A DNA stretch of 40,599 nucleotides from Paracoccaceae bacterium (GCA_020441385.1 JAGRMG010000117.1:1-40599); one strand, 5' to 3'. Positions 7,769 to 16,257 are shown, counted from the stretch's first letter. Numbers and translations are program-made. The notes: generated by a model from the sequence alone, not told the origin.

Positions 7769-8979
7769 GCCGCCCCCCTTCCGGGGCCTCTGCCCAGAAC
7801 GCCCGATGCGCCGAGTTCGTCGATGGCGGCCTGATCGAAACCGAATTCGGCCAGCACCTCGGCCCCGTGTTCGCCCAGTTCGGGCGGATAGCGGTCGTTG
7901 CCGCGCCTTACGTCGCGCACGTTGAAGGGCAGGCGGACATGGCGCATCGGCCCGCGGGTCGGATGCTCGTAATCCTCAAACAGCCCGACTGCCTTCAGGT
8001 GCGGGTCGTCCTCCAGTTCGTCCATGGTCAGGACCGGCGCGGAGGGGATGTCGAGCCGGTCCAGCAGCGCGCGCCATTCCTCGGTGGTGCGGGTCGGCAG
8101 AATCTCGGTCGCGGCCAGTTCGTAAAGGCCGGTGATGTTCAGCGCCATGGCGTGCGGGTCGCGCATCAGCGGGCCGTCGAGCACATCGTGCCGGCCGACC
8201 TCGGCGAGGAAGCGTTGCCAGTGGTCGTATTTGTAGATGCCGTGCACGATATGCCCGTCGCTGGTGGGCGAGGGCTGGCGGAAGCGGCTCATCACCCGTT
8301 TGTAGCCCAGCCCGTCGATGGGCGGGCGAAAGCCGTGGCCGTTCAGGTGCTGGTTCAGCACCACCGAAACCATGGCCTCGAACATCGGGGTTTCGACATA
8401 GCAGCCCTTGCCGGTGGCGCGCTGGCGGTGCAGCCCGGCCAGCATCGCCTGGCCCAGCATCAGCCCGACGATCTTGTCGGCGATGGCGACGGGCACGAAG
8501 GTCGGCTTGCCCGTCATGCGCCCGTTCACGTCGGCCAGCCCCGACCACGCCTGGATGATATCGTCGAAGGCGGGGAAATCGGCATAGGGCCCGTCCTGGC
8601 CAAAGCCCATGGCGGCGCAATAGACGAGTCGCGGGTTGCGGGCCCGGACCGAATCGTAATCCAGCCCCAGCCGCCCGATGGCCTTGGGGCGCATGTTGTG
8701 GACCATGATGTCGGCCTGTTCGATCATCCGCAGCAGCGTCTCGCGCCCCTCGGGCGATTTCAGGTCGAGCGCGACGCTGCGCTTGTTGCGGTTGACCGCC
8801 ATCCACTGCGCGGTCATGTCCGGTTCGCGCCCCAGCCCGAGGCCGCGGTAGTAATCGCCGTCGAGCGATTCGACCTTGATCACGTCGGCGCCCATGTCGC
8901 CGAGGAACTGCGTCGCGTAGGGCGCCATCAGGATGTGGCCCAGTTCGATCACGCGCACATTTTCGAGAAATTCATGCAT
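7765..8979 (-). CDS. CaiB/BaiF (class III) CoA-transferase, second copy
   Basis: This 404-residue class III CoA-transferase is longer than the first copy. Blocks are VRVIELGHILMAPYATQFLG, VNRNKRSVALDL and VHNMRPKAIG. Here the catalytic aspartate is present (PAFDDIIQAWSG, Asp139). The ATG at 8979 is chosen because AGGGGTGGTC precedes it and the protein then begins at the conserved strand. It is the first gene of the - strand operon CoA-transferase, crotonase, gntR, acyl-CoA dehydrogenase, so it likely loads CoA onto the substrate. Confidence 0.9.
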   Translation of the reverse strand: MHEFLENVRVIELGHILMAPYATQFLGDMGADVIKVESLDGDYYRGLGLGREPDMTAQWMAVNRNKRSVALDLKSPEGRETLLRMIEQADIMVHNMRPKAIGRLGLDYDSVRARNPRLVYCAAMGFGQDGPYADFPAFDDIIQAWSGLADVNGRMTGKPTFVPVAIADKIVGLMLGQAMLAGLHRQRATGKGCYVETPMFEAMVSVVLNQHLNGHGFRPPIDGLGYKRVMSRFRQPSPTSDGHIVHGIYKYDHWQRFLAEVGRHDVLDGPLMRDPHAMALNITGLYELAATEILPTRTTEEWRALLDRLDIPSAPVLTMDELEDDPHLKAVGLFEDYEHPTRGPMRHVRLPFNVRDVRRGNDRYPPELGEHGAEVLAEFGFDQAAIDELGASGVLGRGPGRGAA

Positions 8980-9051
8980 GACCACCCCTGCCGCTGCCGT
9001 TTCCATCCGCCCGGCGAACCTAGCACGGGGCGCAATAGACGAAAAGAGTGT

Positions 9052-9080
9052 ATTTTAGGACTTTTGCGCTTGCATATCCA
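9052..9080 (-). promoter_or_regulatory. Possible sigma70-type promoter for the CoA-transferase/gntR operon
   Basis: On the - strand, TGGATA (9080-9075) and TAAAAT (9057-9052) are separated by 17 bases, matching -35 and -10 at 4/6 and 5/6. The block sits in the only AT-rich patch of this gap, about 70 bases upstream of the start at 8979. No clear GntR operator was resolved. Confidence 0.38.
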
Positions 9081-9184
9081 CGGGCGCAAGCCTGCCGCCG
9101 CCTTTTGCCGGCAGCGGCAGTCAAAGACAGGGGCAATGCGCGAAAAGAGGGGCGCGGGGTGCGCCCCCGCGCCCGAGGTGTGGC

Positions 9185-10165
9185 CTACAGCGTCTTGCCA
9201 AGCACGATGCGCTGCGCCGGGGAGAATCCGGTGGTGCTGAAATAGCCGATGAGGCCGGTGTCGTCCCAATCCGTCTGGGTGCGCACGGTTTCGACCTCGA
9301 GCGCGCCGAGATTGGCCATCAGCTTGGCCATCAGCGCCTTGCCGATGCCCTGGCCGACATAGCCGGGATCGACGCCGAGCGCGTCCATCACCGCCTCGGC
9401 GCTGGTGCGGCCGAATTCGCCGAAATCGACCCGCGCCATGATGAAGCCGACGGGGTATCCGTCCTGTTCGGCCACCAGCGATGCCTGCACGCCGGACTGG
9501 TGCAGGTTCTCGCGCAGCTTGCGCGTGTAGTAGTCGGTCCGGTCGTTGCCGGTATGGGCGGAATCCATCGAGATGATCTTGGCCAGATCGGTATCCTTCA
9601 TCGAACGCACCGGGATGCGGTCGTGGGACAGGGCGTTGGCGGCGTCACCGTCGGGCGAGCTGAAATCGACCTCGTCGTCTTCCTCGATCTCCTCGAGATC
9701 CTGCTCGATCTCGTCTGTGGGGCGGGTCAGGACGATATGGGGCGCCATGCCGAAGCCCATATGCGCCATGAATCCCAGCATGTTGACCTGCGCCCAGTCG
9801 ATCTGGCTGGTCAGTGTGCTGACGCCCTTGTGACGCAGCACGCTTTCCACCTCGGCCAGCAGTTTCTGGCCCAGGCCCTGAAGGCCCTGATCGGGATCGA
9901 CGGCGATCGAATCCAGCGCCGCGCTGGCGCCCGAGCCGCCGAACGCGCCCGTTTCGATCTTGGCAAAGGCGAAACCGGCCAGATCGTCGCCGCGGAACAC
10001 GCCGACGAACACATAGTCCTCCGGGTGGTCGGTGGCGGCTTTCAGCCGTTTCTCGAAATAGCCGCGCCGGGATGTGCCCGAGGTCTTGGCGTCGATGGCG
10101 ATGACGGCGTCAAGATCGCCGGGCGACAGCGGCTTGGTGGTGACGGTGGCGGATTTATCGGTCAT
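9185..10165 (-). CDS. Tandem two-domain GNAT N-acetyltransferase
   Basis: This 326-residue protein consists of two GNAT acetyltransferase domains (about 1-150 and 184-326) joined by a strongly acidic linker (about 151-167). Each half has the acetyl-CoA motif A: VDPDQGLQGLGQKL (89-102) and VDPGYVGQGIGKAL (265-278). Each also has an early block of the form D-x(2-3)-T-(S/G)-...-Y(F/Y), DAKTSGTSRRGYF and DSAHTGNDRTDYY, that resembles the block LDARITGQAKPEYW in the BadL-like protein at 16436. All three GNAT domains here may thus be one subfamily. A Shine-Dalgarno GAGG lies 6 bases before the ATG. It follows the hemerythrin gene by 15 bp and is probably cotranscribed. The acetyl acceptor is unknown; a small aromatic amine is one guess by analogy with BadL. 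Confidence 0.85.
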   Translation of the reverse strand: MTDKSATVTTKPLSPGDLDAVIAIDAKTSGTSRRGYFEKRLKAATDHPEDYVFVGVFRGDDLAGFAFAKIETGAFGGSGASAALDSIAVDPDQGLQGLGQKLLAEVESVLRHKGVSTLTSQIDWAQVNMLGFMAHMGFGMAPHIVLTRPTDEIEQDLEEIEEDDEVDFSSPDGDAANALSHDRIPVRSMKDTDLAKIISMDSAHTGNDRTDYYTRKLRENLHQSGVQASLVAEQDGYPVGFIMARVDFGEFGRTSAEAVMDALGVDPGYVGQGIGKALMAKLMANLGALEVETVRTQTDWDDTGLIGYFSTTGFSPAQRIVLGKTL

Positions 10166-10180
10166 GTGGCCTCACTTGGG

Positions 10181-10684
10181 TCAATGAATCTCGGCATAGG
10201 CCGAGGACAGTTCCATATCGGTTTCGTCGTCGAGAAGTTCTTCCAGCATCGGCAGCAGCGCCATTTCCTCTTTCTGGATATGGGCGAACATGCGTTCGAT
10301 CAGTTCCCCGGCCGAGGTGCGGAATTTCAGCCAGCTGGCATCGTCGAAGCCGTTGGCCAGCGCGTCGCGCGACTGCTGCGCCACGTCCTCGCCCAGGGGC
10401 AGGAGGGCGGCGTGTTCGCTGCGCAGATGTTCGCCGATGGCGGCGTCGCCCATCTCTTCCAGCCGGGTGAACAGTTCGTCCTCTTCAAAGCCGAAATGGT
10501 TGCTGATCTCTTCCTCGATGGCGCCGGTGGCGTTGCCGAGCGCCTTCTTGACGGCCGGGTCGGTGACGTCGGGCGCCTTCTTGCGCGCACGGGCGATCAA
10601 TTCATCCAGCGATTCGATCACGGCGATGGTGGCCTGGTGATCCTCGTGCAGAAGCTGGGCGGTACGGCGGGCGAAACTCATCAT
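10181..10684 (-). CDS. Hemerythrin HHE cation-binding domain protein
   Basis: This is a 167-residue all-helical protein with the His/Glu pattern of a hemerythrin di-iron site: LLHEDHQ, NHFGFEEDELF, HLRSEHAALLPLG and HIQKEEMALLP. Such proteins bind O2 or NO, or store or repair iron. The ATG at 10684 (or 10681) is favoured because GAGG lies 5-8 bases upstream; an upstream in-frame GTG at 10702 lacks a ribosome-binding site. It has its own promoter and leads a two-gene unit with the tandem GNAT. The neighbouring NnrS-like and DUF2249 genes point to a nitrosative or oxygen-stress role alongside anaerobic aromatic metabolism; this is inference. Confidence 0.88.
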   Translation of the reverse strand: MMSFARRTAQLLHEDHQATIAVIESLDELIARARKKAPDVTDPAVKKALGNATGAIEEEISNHFGFEEDELFTRLEEMGDAAIGEHLRSEHAALLPLGEDVAQQSRDALANGFDDASWLKFRTSAGELIERMFAHIQKEEMALLPMLEELLDDETDMELSSAYAEIH

Positions 10685-10727
10685 GCGGACCTCGTTCGAC
10701 ACGTTGCATTTGTTATTGGCTTATTCC

Positions 10728-10758
10728 GGTACTATAATGCCGATTTAGCGTTGCGCAA
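10728..10758 (-). promoter_or_regulatory. Promoter of the hemerythrin-GNAT unit with a GTACCG box
   Basis: On the - strand, TTGCGC (10758-10753) and TATAGT (10736-10731) are 16 bases apart, a good sigma70-type pair in an AT-rich patch. The box GTACCG (10732-10727) overlaps the end of the -10 and is followed by GAATAAG. The ligase promoter at 17472 has GTACCG followed by TAATACC in the same place. The 13-mers agree at 10 positions, suggesting a common regulator. Confidence 0.5.
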
Positions 10759-10817
10759 GCTTTTTCGCACGCATCGCGGCCGGGCCGGACGCGTTTCCCG
10801 GCGGTTTCGCGGAAACA

Positions 10818-12098
10818 TCATGCCGCCCGGTGGTGGCGCCTGGCGATCTTGACCGCCACGGTAATGGTGAAGACGGCAAAGCCGACCGCGCCCACCACGC
10901 CGATGGCGGCGCCCACACGGATCACGACCGGAAGATCGAGCAGGATGCCGGCGGCACAGACCGCGAGCGCCGCGAAATGGCAGACCGAATGCGTCTTGAG
11001 CGCGTTTTCCGCCGTCAGTTCGGACAGCAGCGGCGGCAGGCCGGATTTTCCGGCGGCGTGCATCGAGGCCAGAAACGGGATGATGCGCTGCAACACGCCG
11101 GTCAGGAAGGTCAGCAGCCAGCCCGCCAGCAGCACGAAGCCGAACAGCGCCGCGCCGTTGGGCACCGGGACACCGGCCAGAAGCAGCCCGCCCAGCACGA
11201 GGCTGAGCGCCAGAAACCCCCAGGCGCTGCGAATCTGCACGAAGGGCAGGCCCAGCCGGCGCCGCATCGACGAACGCAGCGCCGCGCGCATCAGCCACAG
11301 ATGCGCGCCCGTCGCCCCGAGGGCCGCGGCGAACGCGAGCCAGGCCAGCACGCCGCCGTGCAGGGCGTAGGCGGCCGAAAACAGCACGAGCGCGGCGACG
11401 GCCAGCCCCAGCTGCGCCCAGCCGGGGCGGGTCGGCAGGCTGCGCGAGAGGACGAACATCGGCACCAGCACCAGGCTGAAGCCGAACACCAGCATTCCCA
11501 TGAAGCCATAGGAGGCCAGCACCAGGTGCAGTGTCGCAAGATCGCCGTGGCGGGGCAGGAAGCCGGCCCTGAAATCCTCGATCAGGGTAAGACCGATCGC
11601 CGCCAGCGCGACCAGCGCGGCCAGCGCCGCCCAGCCATGCGCGGCGACGATGGGGACCGACCCGGCGCGGCGCAGGTTGTCGGCGGTCAGCAGCGCGAAC
11701 ACCGCCAGCCCGGCGCAGGCCGCCACCGCACCGGTCATCATCCAGGCGTTCTCGTGAAGCGCCATGCCCGCGGTCAGGATGGCGACGCCGGGCAGGAACA
11801 GCCAGAAGCTGAGCCGGGTCGGCCAGGTCCGCGCCAGCGGTTTGCGCGTCGCCACCGGCAGCAGCTGGTAGCTGGCGCCGATCGCCGTCATGGCGAAGAC
11901 GCCCAGCGTCAGCAGATGGATCGCCGCCAGCACCGGGCCGGTCCCGCCGGCGAATCCGGGCACCTGATCGGCGCCCCAGAACAGCGCCGCCCAGGCCAGG
12001 ATGTGAAACAGCGAGGCGGCGATGAAAAAGCGGAACGGCACCGAGGCCGGCAGCAGCCGGTCCTTGGCGCCGGTCAGAAAACCTGTCGCCATGCTCAT
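10818..12098 (-). CDS. NnrS/heme-copper oxidase subunit I-like multi-pass membrane protein
   Basis: This is a 426-residue integral membrane protein with about 12 hydrophobic segments. AIHLLTLGVFAMTAIGASYQ near residue 65 puts a His in a helix where heme-copper oxidase-like and NnrS proteins carry a heme ligand. TLHLVLASYGFMGMLVFGF and FLTGVLQRIIPFLASMH are further family-like blocks. I place it with the NnrS/cytochrome-oxidase-like proteins often found near denitrification and NO-response genes, not with a true terminal oxidase. Its ATG follows a GAGG site and begins 10 bp after the DUF2249 stop, so it is the last gene of the hcr operon. Confidence 0.7.
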   Translation of the reverse strand: MSMATGFLTGAKDRLLPASVPFRFFIAASLFHILAWAALFWGADQVPGFAGGTGPVLAAIHLLTLGVFAMTAIGASYQLLPVATRKPLARTWPTRLSFWLFLPGVAILTAGMALHENAWMMTGAVAACAGLAVFALLTADNLRRAGSVPIVAAHGWAALAALVALAAIGLTLIEDFRAGFLPRHGDLATLHLVLASYGFMGMLVFGFSLVLVPMFVLSRSLPTRPGWAQLGLAVAALVLFSAAYALHGGVLAWLAFAAALGATGAHLWLMRAALRSSMRRRLGLPFVQIRSAWGFLALSLVLGGLLLAGVPVPNGAALFGFVLLAGWLLTFLTGVLQRIIPFLASMHAAGKSGLPPLLSELTAENALKTHSVCHFAALAVCAAGILLDLPVVIRVGAAIGVVGAVGFAVFTITVAVKIARRHHRAA

Positions 12099-12108
12099 GA
12101 CGGCTGCC

Positions 12109-12366
12109 TCACTTTCGGGGCCTCAGGATGACGCGCACATCGCCGGGGTCGTCGCTGGCGATTTCGTACTGCCATCCGCGTTCGGCCAGTTCCGGGAACA
12201 GATAGACCGGGTTGCGGTCCAGATGCACGATGATCGGGCCGGCCTGGCCGGGCTGTTCGATATGCCACAGCACCGCGATCATCGGATCGGGCGGGGGCAG
12301 CCCGCGCGTGTCCAGATGCAGCCCGTCCTCGGCCTGCCAATGCTTGCCCGGGGCCTGCCCGGTCAC
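12109..12366 (-). CDS. DUF2249 domain protein
   Basis: This 85-residue soluble protein carries the DUF2249 hallmark LDTRGLPPPDPMIAVLWHIE and ends ...VRVILRPRK. The start is a GTG whose TGA overlap with the hcrB stop (GTGA) shows translational coupling; the gene is easily missed because it shares a longer shadow frame. The molecular function of DUF2249 is not established. It commonly accompanies hemerythrin, NnrS and nitrogen-oxide genes, and here it sits between hcrB and an NnrS-like gene. Confidence 0.8.
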   Translation of the reverse strand: MTGQAPGKHWQAEDGLHLDTRGLPPPDPMIAVLWHIEQPGQAGPIIVHLDRNPVYLFPELAERGWQYEIASDDPGDVRVILRPRK

Positions 12367-13343
12367 GCCGCCAACCCGACCAGTCCGCGCGCCACCCGCG
12401 CGGTGAGTGCCGAGACCGACAGGCGCCGGTAATGGGGCGCGATGGTGGTCGTGCGCTGCGGCGAGACCGCCTTCTGCACCGCCTTCTGCATTGCCGCGAA
12501 GAAGGCGTCGGCGTTGCTTTCGCCGGTCAGCGCGTCGGGAAAGTCCACCAGCAGCGGTTTCGAATTGGTGCCCGTGACCGCGATGCGGAAGGTGGTGCCG
12601 GCGCTGCCCGGTTCGGTCGCCACCGCGACCCCGGCCAGCGGAAAGTCGATGGCGCCGCGCACCCGGATCTTGGCGTAGTCCGAAACACCCCCTGCGGGCG
12701 GAAGATGTGCCGCGACGACGATCTCGCCGGGGTTGAGCGCCAGATGCGCGGCGCCGTCCTCGTGGTAGAACTCGGCCAGCGGCAGGCGGCGGGTGCCGTC
12801 GGGGCCTGCGATCTCGATCTCGGCGCCATGCGCCATCAGGGCCGGGGCCATGTCGCCGCTGAAGGCGGCGCGGCAGCGGTTGCCCTGGGGCGCGACATGG
12901 CAGGTGTCGCCGCGGTATTTCAGGCAGAAATCGTTGGATTTGCGCCACCAGTGGCTCTGGTTGTAATAGACGCAGCGCGTATCCAGGCAGAGGTTGCCGC
13001 CCAGGGTGGCGACCTCGCGATGGGTCGGCCCGGCGACGGCGGCGGCGGCGCGGGCGATGGCGGGATAGCGTTCGCCGATTTCGGGCATCCGCTCGATCGC
13101 GGCCAGCGTCACCCCGGCGCCGATGACCATGCCGCCATCCGCGCCGGTGGCGGTTTCGCGCAGCGCGGCGATGCCGGTCAGATCGACCAGCGTGCCGGTT
13201 TCCGACAGGCCCTTGCGCAACGCCACGACGATATCGGTGCCGCCGGCGCAGGCCCGCGCATCGGGGGCACCGGCCAGCGCGGCGATGGCGGCCTCGACGC
13301 AGTCGGGGGTGACGATCTTGAACTGGGGCAGGACTTCGGTCAT
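12363..13343 (-). CDS. hcrB: 4-hydroxybenzoyl-CoA reductase FAD/[4Fe-4S] (beta) subunit
   Basis: This 326-residue medium subunit of the molybdenum hydroxylase family binds FAD (ACAGGTDIVVALRKG near residue 31; GPTHREVATLGGNLCL near 105). It contains the extra cysteine-rich loop that sets 4-hydroxybenzoyl-CoA reductase apart from xanthine oxidase-type enzymes: Cys124, Cys140, Cys148 and Cys157, spaced 16, 8 and 9. CVYYNQSHWWRKSNDFC and DTCHVAPQGNRC flank the loop. In the Thauera enzyme this loop holds a [4Fe-4S] cluster used for reductive dehydroxylation. The start overlaps the hcrA stop (ATGA). In Rhodopseudomonas the equivalent genes are called hba. Confidence 0.96.
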   Translation of the reverse strand: MTEVLPQFKIVTPDCVEAAIAALAGAPDARACAGGTDIVVALRKGLSETGTLVDLTGIAALRETATGADGGMVIGAGVTLAAIERMPEIGERYPAIARAAAAVAGPTHREVATLGGNLCLDTRCVYYNQSHWWRKSNDFCLKYRGDTCHVAPQGNRCRAAFSGDMAPALMAHGAEIEIAGPDGTRRLPLAEFYHEDGAAHLALNPGEIVVAAHLPPAGGVSDYAKIRVRGAIDFPLAGVAVATEPGSAGTTFRIAVTGTNSKPLLVDFPDALTGESNADAFFAAMQKAVQKAVSPQRTTTIAPHYRRLSVSALTARVARGLVGLAA

Positions 13344-15712
13344 CACACGGCCTCTCTGGTTTCTGCGCGCCGGTTCTTGTTGGCGCGCCGCAGCTTGGTC
13401 AGCGCCTCGATCAGGCGGTCGGGGGTCAGGGGCAGTGCGTTCATGTCGACGCCCACGGCATCGGCCACCGCGTTGACCAGCGCGGGCGGAAAGCCCGAAA
13501 GCGCGCCCTCGCCGGCCTCCTTGGCGCCGAAGGGGCCGAGCGGGTCGATGCTTTCCACGATCTGCACGTCGATGGGCGGGCTTTCGGCGATGGTGGGAAA
13601 GCGGTAGTCGGTCAGGTTGCCATGCGCGGGCAGGCCCTTGATATAGTGGGTTTCCTCGCTCAGCCCCTGGCCCATGCCCATCCAGACCGAACCTTCGATC
13701 TGCCCTTCGACCGCCAGCGGGTTGATGGCATAGCCGCAGTCGAGCGCCACCCAGACCTTTTCGACCGCGATCTGGCCGGTATCCTCGTCGACCGAAACCT
13801 CGACCACCTGCGCGCCATAGGAAAAGCCCATGGTCGAGCCGACGGCGCCGCCGCGGTGCTTGCCGCCCTGCGCCTCGATCGGGGTGCTGAAGGTGCCCTT
13901 GACGTTGATCGTGCCTTCCTCGGCCAGGGCGGCGATGGCGACATCGTGAAACGGCAGAACCGATTGCGATGACCCGGCGACAAAGAAGGTCTCGCCCTCG
14001 CATTCGATCTCTTCGGGGGCGACTTCCAGCTTCTTGGCCGCCGCCGCCACCAGCTTGGCGCGCATCGCCTTGGCGGCCTCGATGGCGGCGTTGCCGACCA
14101 TGAAGGTGACGCGGCTGGAATAGCTGCCGTTGTCCTTGGGGGTGATGACGCTGTCGTTGGTGACGACGCGGATGCGGCCCATCTCGATGCCCAGCACCTC
14201 GGCCGCCGCCAGCGCCACGATGGTGGTGGAGCCCTGGCCGATGTCGGATGCCCCCGTCAGCACCGTGACCGAGCCGTCGAAATCGAGCTTCATCGCCACC
14301 ACGGCGTGCGGTTCGCCGGTCCAGTGTACCGGCTTGGCCGCGCCCGAGACATAGTGCGAACAGGCCATGCCCAGACCGCGCCCCTTGGGCAGCTTGCCCT
14401 TGCGCTCGGCCCAGCCGCTTGCCTTCTCGACCTTGTCGAGACATTCGGGCAGGCCGTAGGAGTTCACCATCAGCCCGTTGGCGGTGAACAGCGGCGCCTC
14501 GAGCAGGTTGGCGCGGCGCACCGCGAACGGATCGAGCCCCAGTTGGCGCGCCATGCGGTCGAGCAGCGATTCGAAGGCGTGGCGCACATCGACGGTGCCA
14601 TGCCCGCGCATCGCCCCGCAGGGCGGCGAGTTGGTATAGACGCGATAACCGTCATACTTGATGTTGGGAATGTCGTAGAGACCGTGCAGCAGGGCGCCGG
14701 CATAGAGGATGGTCACGATGCCGTAGCCGGCATAGGCGCCCCCGCTCATCACCGCCTCGCATTCGGTGGCGGTGATCCTGCCATCCCTGGTCATGCCGAT
14801 CTTCAGCTTGACCTGCGTGTTGGGGCGGCCGCGATGGGTAAGGAAGCTTTCCTCGCGCGACAGCTTCATCATCACCTTGCCGCCGACCTTGCGGGCCAGC
14901 AACGCGGCGATGATCTCGAAGTTGAGCGTTTCGGTGCGCGCGCCGAAGCCGCCCCCGACATAGGGTTTCACCACGCGCACGCGCGAGCTGTCCATTTCCA
15001 GGCAGCGCGCCAGCATCAGGTGAACGTAGAACGGCACCTGCGTCACCGAATGCAGCGTCAGGCGTTCCCATTCGGGGTCGTATTCGGCGAGCGCCGCGTG
15101 CGGCTCCATCATCGCGTGGTTGATCTCGGCGCAGTCGAAACTGTCCTCGGCCACCAGATCGGCTTCGCGGAACCCCTCGGCCACGTCGCCGAAGGTGTGG
15201 TGCACCTCGCGTTCGATGTTGCCGGCCTTGTTGTCGTGCAGCAGCACCGCGTCGGGGGCGCGCGAATCGGCGGCGATGTAGTAGGCGGGCAGTTCCTCGA
15301 TCTCGACCTCGATCAGATCCAGCGCGCGGGCCGCCGTTTCGGCGTCGAGCGCGGCCACCGCCGCGATCGGTTCGCCGCGATAGCGCACCTTGTCGCGCGC
15401 CATCGGATATTCGTTCATCGCGATGGGAATCACGCCATAGGTCATGGCGCAGTCCGCGCCGGTGACGACCGCCACGACGCCTTTCAGCGCCTCGGCCGCG
15501 GAGGTGTCGATTCTGACGATGCGGCCATGGCTGACGGGCGAGCGCAGGATTCGCCCGGTCAGCGCGTCCTCCGCCAGATCGGCGGTGTATCTGGCCCGGC
15601 CCGACACCTTTTCGACGCCATCGACCAGCGGCATCGGCTTGCCCACGGTGCGCCCGGCATTCTCCCAGGCGCCGGAACGGTCCCTGGCGCGGTCCTTGTC
15701 CTGCACGTTCAT
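13343..15712 (-). CDS. hcrA: 4-hydroxybenzoyl-CoA reductase molybdopterin (alpha) subunit
   Basis: This is the 789-residue catalytic subunit of the xanthine oxidase family. With HcrB and HcrC it removes the para-hydroxyl of 4-hydroxybenzoyl-CoA using reduced ferredoxin, giving benzoyl-CoA. Visible blocks are [17 protein letters not shown] (start), [16 protein letters not shown], the molybdopterin-contacting [17 protein letters not shown], and [18 protein letters not shown] near residue 745, which carries the expected active-site Glu. The ATG at 15712 is chosen because it overlaps the hcrC stop (ATGA); an upstream in-frame start would lie inside hcrC. No molybdenum-cofactor insertion factor (XdhC-like) is present in the window. 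Confidence 0.95.
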   Translation of the reverse strand: MNVQDKDRARDRSGAWENAGRTVGKPMPLVDGVEKVSGRARYTADLAEDALTGRILRSPVSHGRIVRIDTSAAEALKGVVAVVTGADCAMTYGVIPIAMNEYPMARDKVRYRGEPIAAVAALDAETAARALDLIEVEIEELPAYYIAADSRAPDAVLLHDNKAGNIEREVHHTFGDVAEGFREADLVAEDSFDCAEINHAMMEPHAALAEYDPEWERLTLHSVTQVPFYVHLMLARCLEMDSSRVRVVKPYVGGGFGARTETLNFEIIAALLARKVGGKVMMKLSREESFLTHRGRPNTQVKLKIGMTRDGRITATECEAVMSGGAYAGYGIVTILYAGALLHGLYDIPNIKYDGYRVYTNSPPCGAMRGHGTVDVRHAFESLLDRMARQLGLDPFAVRRANLLEAPLFTANGLMVNSYGLPECLDKVEKASGWAERKGKLPKGRGLGMACSHYVSGAAKPVHWTGEPHAVVAMKLDFDGSVTVLTGASDIGQGSTTIVALAAAEVLGIEMGRIRVVTNDSVITPKDNGSYSSRVTFMVGNAAIEAAKAMRAKLVAAAAKKLEVAPEEIECEGETFFVAGSSQSVLPFHDVAIAALAEEGTINVKGTFSTPIEAQGGKHRGGAVGSTMGFSYGAQVVEVSVDEDTGQIAVEKVWVALDCGYAINPLAVEGQIEGSVWMGMGQGLSEETHYIKGLPAHGNLTDYRFPTIAESPPIDVQIVESIDPLGPFGAKEAGEGALSGFPPALVNAVADAVGVDMNALPLTPDRLIEALTKLRRANKNRRAETREAV

Positions 15713-16179
15713 GCCTTCAACTCCTCTGCCGCGGCGCGCACCGACCTGATGATCTTCACATAGCCGGTGCAGCGGCACAGGTTGCCGCCCAGGGCCTCGC
15801 GGATGCGATCCTCGTCAGGGTCGGGTTCATCGCGCAGCAGCGCCTCGGCGGTCATGATCATGCCGGGGGTGCAGAATCCGCATTGCGCGCCAAGGTTTTC
15901 GTGAAACGCCCGTTGCAGCGCCGACAGCCGGCCGCCATGCGCCTGGGCCTCGACGGTCTCGACCTCGGCCCCCGCGCACGAGGCGGCCAGGGTCACGCAG
16001 GACAGCCGCGGGCGGCCGTTCACCAGCACCGTGCAGGCGCCGCATTCGCCGCCGTCGCAGCCCTGCTTGGTTCCGGTCAGTCCGCGCCTTTCGCGCAGAT
16101 AGTCGATCAGCAGCAGGTTGTCGGGGATTATATCCTCGACTTCGCGGCCATTGACGGTCAGGCTGACGACACGCTTCAT
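15709..16179 (-). CDS. hcrC: 4-hydroxybenzoyl-CoA reductase [2Fe-2S] (gamma) subunit
   Basis: This 156-residue electron-transfer subunit holds two [2Fe-2S] clusters. The plant-type cluster motif [15 protein letters not shown] lies near residue 43, and the helical domain has CGFCTPGMI and [12 protein letters not shown] at 16179 gives the usual family length and the canonical first strand [14 protein letters not shown]; a TTG 12 codons upstream has no ribosome-binding site and is rejected. It is the first gene of hcrC-hcrA-hcrB-DUF2249-NnrS-like, transcribed away from badL and badM. Confidence 0.95.
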   Translation of the reverse strand: MKRVVSLTVNGREVEDIIPDNLLLIDYLRERRGLTGTKQGCDGGECGACTVLVNGRPRLSCVTLAASCAGAEVETVEAQAHGGRLSALQRAFHENLGAQCGFCTPGMIMTAEALLRDEPDPDEDRIREALGGNLCRCTGYVKIIRSVRAAAEELKA

Positions 16180-16220
16180 CACCGGGGCCCCATTGTTGTT
16201 TCGGGTGTAAATCAATAAAT

Positions 16221-16257
16221 CGGTACCACTATACCAATAAAGGCGCTATGGTATAGT
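16221..16257. promoter_or_regulatory. Operator-like inverted repeat and GTACCG box between hcrC and badL
   Basis: Perfect 9-bp arms ACTATACCA (16228-16236) and TGGTATAGT (16249-16257) are separated by 12 bases in the divergent hcrC/badL intergenic region. On the hcr strand TATAGT (16233-16228) could serve as the -10, and GTACCG (16226-16221) follows one base later. No good -35 lies at normal spacing (TTGACT is 21 bases away), which suggests an activator- or repressor-dependent promoter. BadM, encoded next door, is the natural candidate ligand; that link is inference. Confidence 0.6.

Noticed and set aside
10751..10758. Palindrome TTGCGCAA upstream of the hemerythrin gene as an FNR/Dnr box
   Set aside because: An FNR/Dnr-type site needs TTG and CAA about eight bases apart; here only two bases lie between, so this is more likely part of the -35. 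No TTGAT-N4-ATCAA site was found in the hcr or ligase promoters either.
10818..12098. Calling the NnrS-like protein a cytochrome oxidase or nitric oxide reductase
   Set aside because: The full set of heme and copper histidines of subunit I is not evident, and no companion cytochrome subunit lies nearby.
12363..14444. An extended 693-codon frame ending in hcrB, suggesting an HcrA-HcrB fusion
   Set aside because: The upstream part is a shadow of hcrA in another frame; the real hcrB start at 13343 overlaps the hcrA stop.
16180..16215. TTG start 12 codons upstream for hcrC
   Set aside because: No ribosome-binding site, and the family N-terminus aligns with ATG at 16179.
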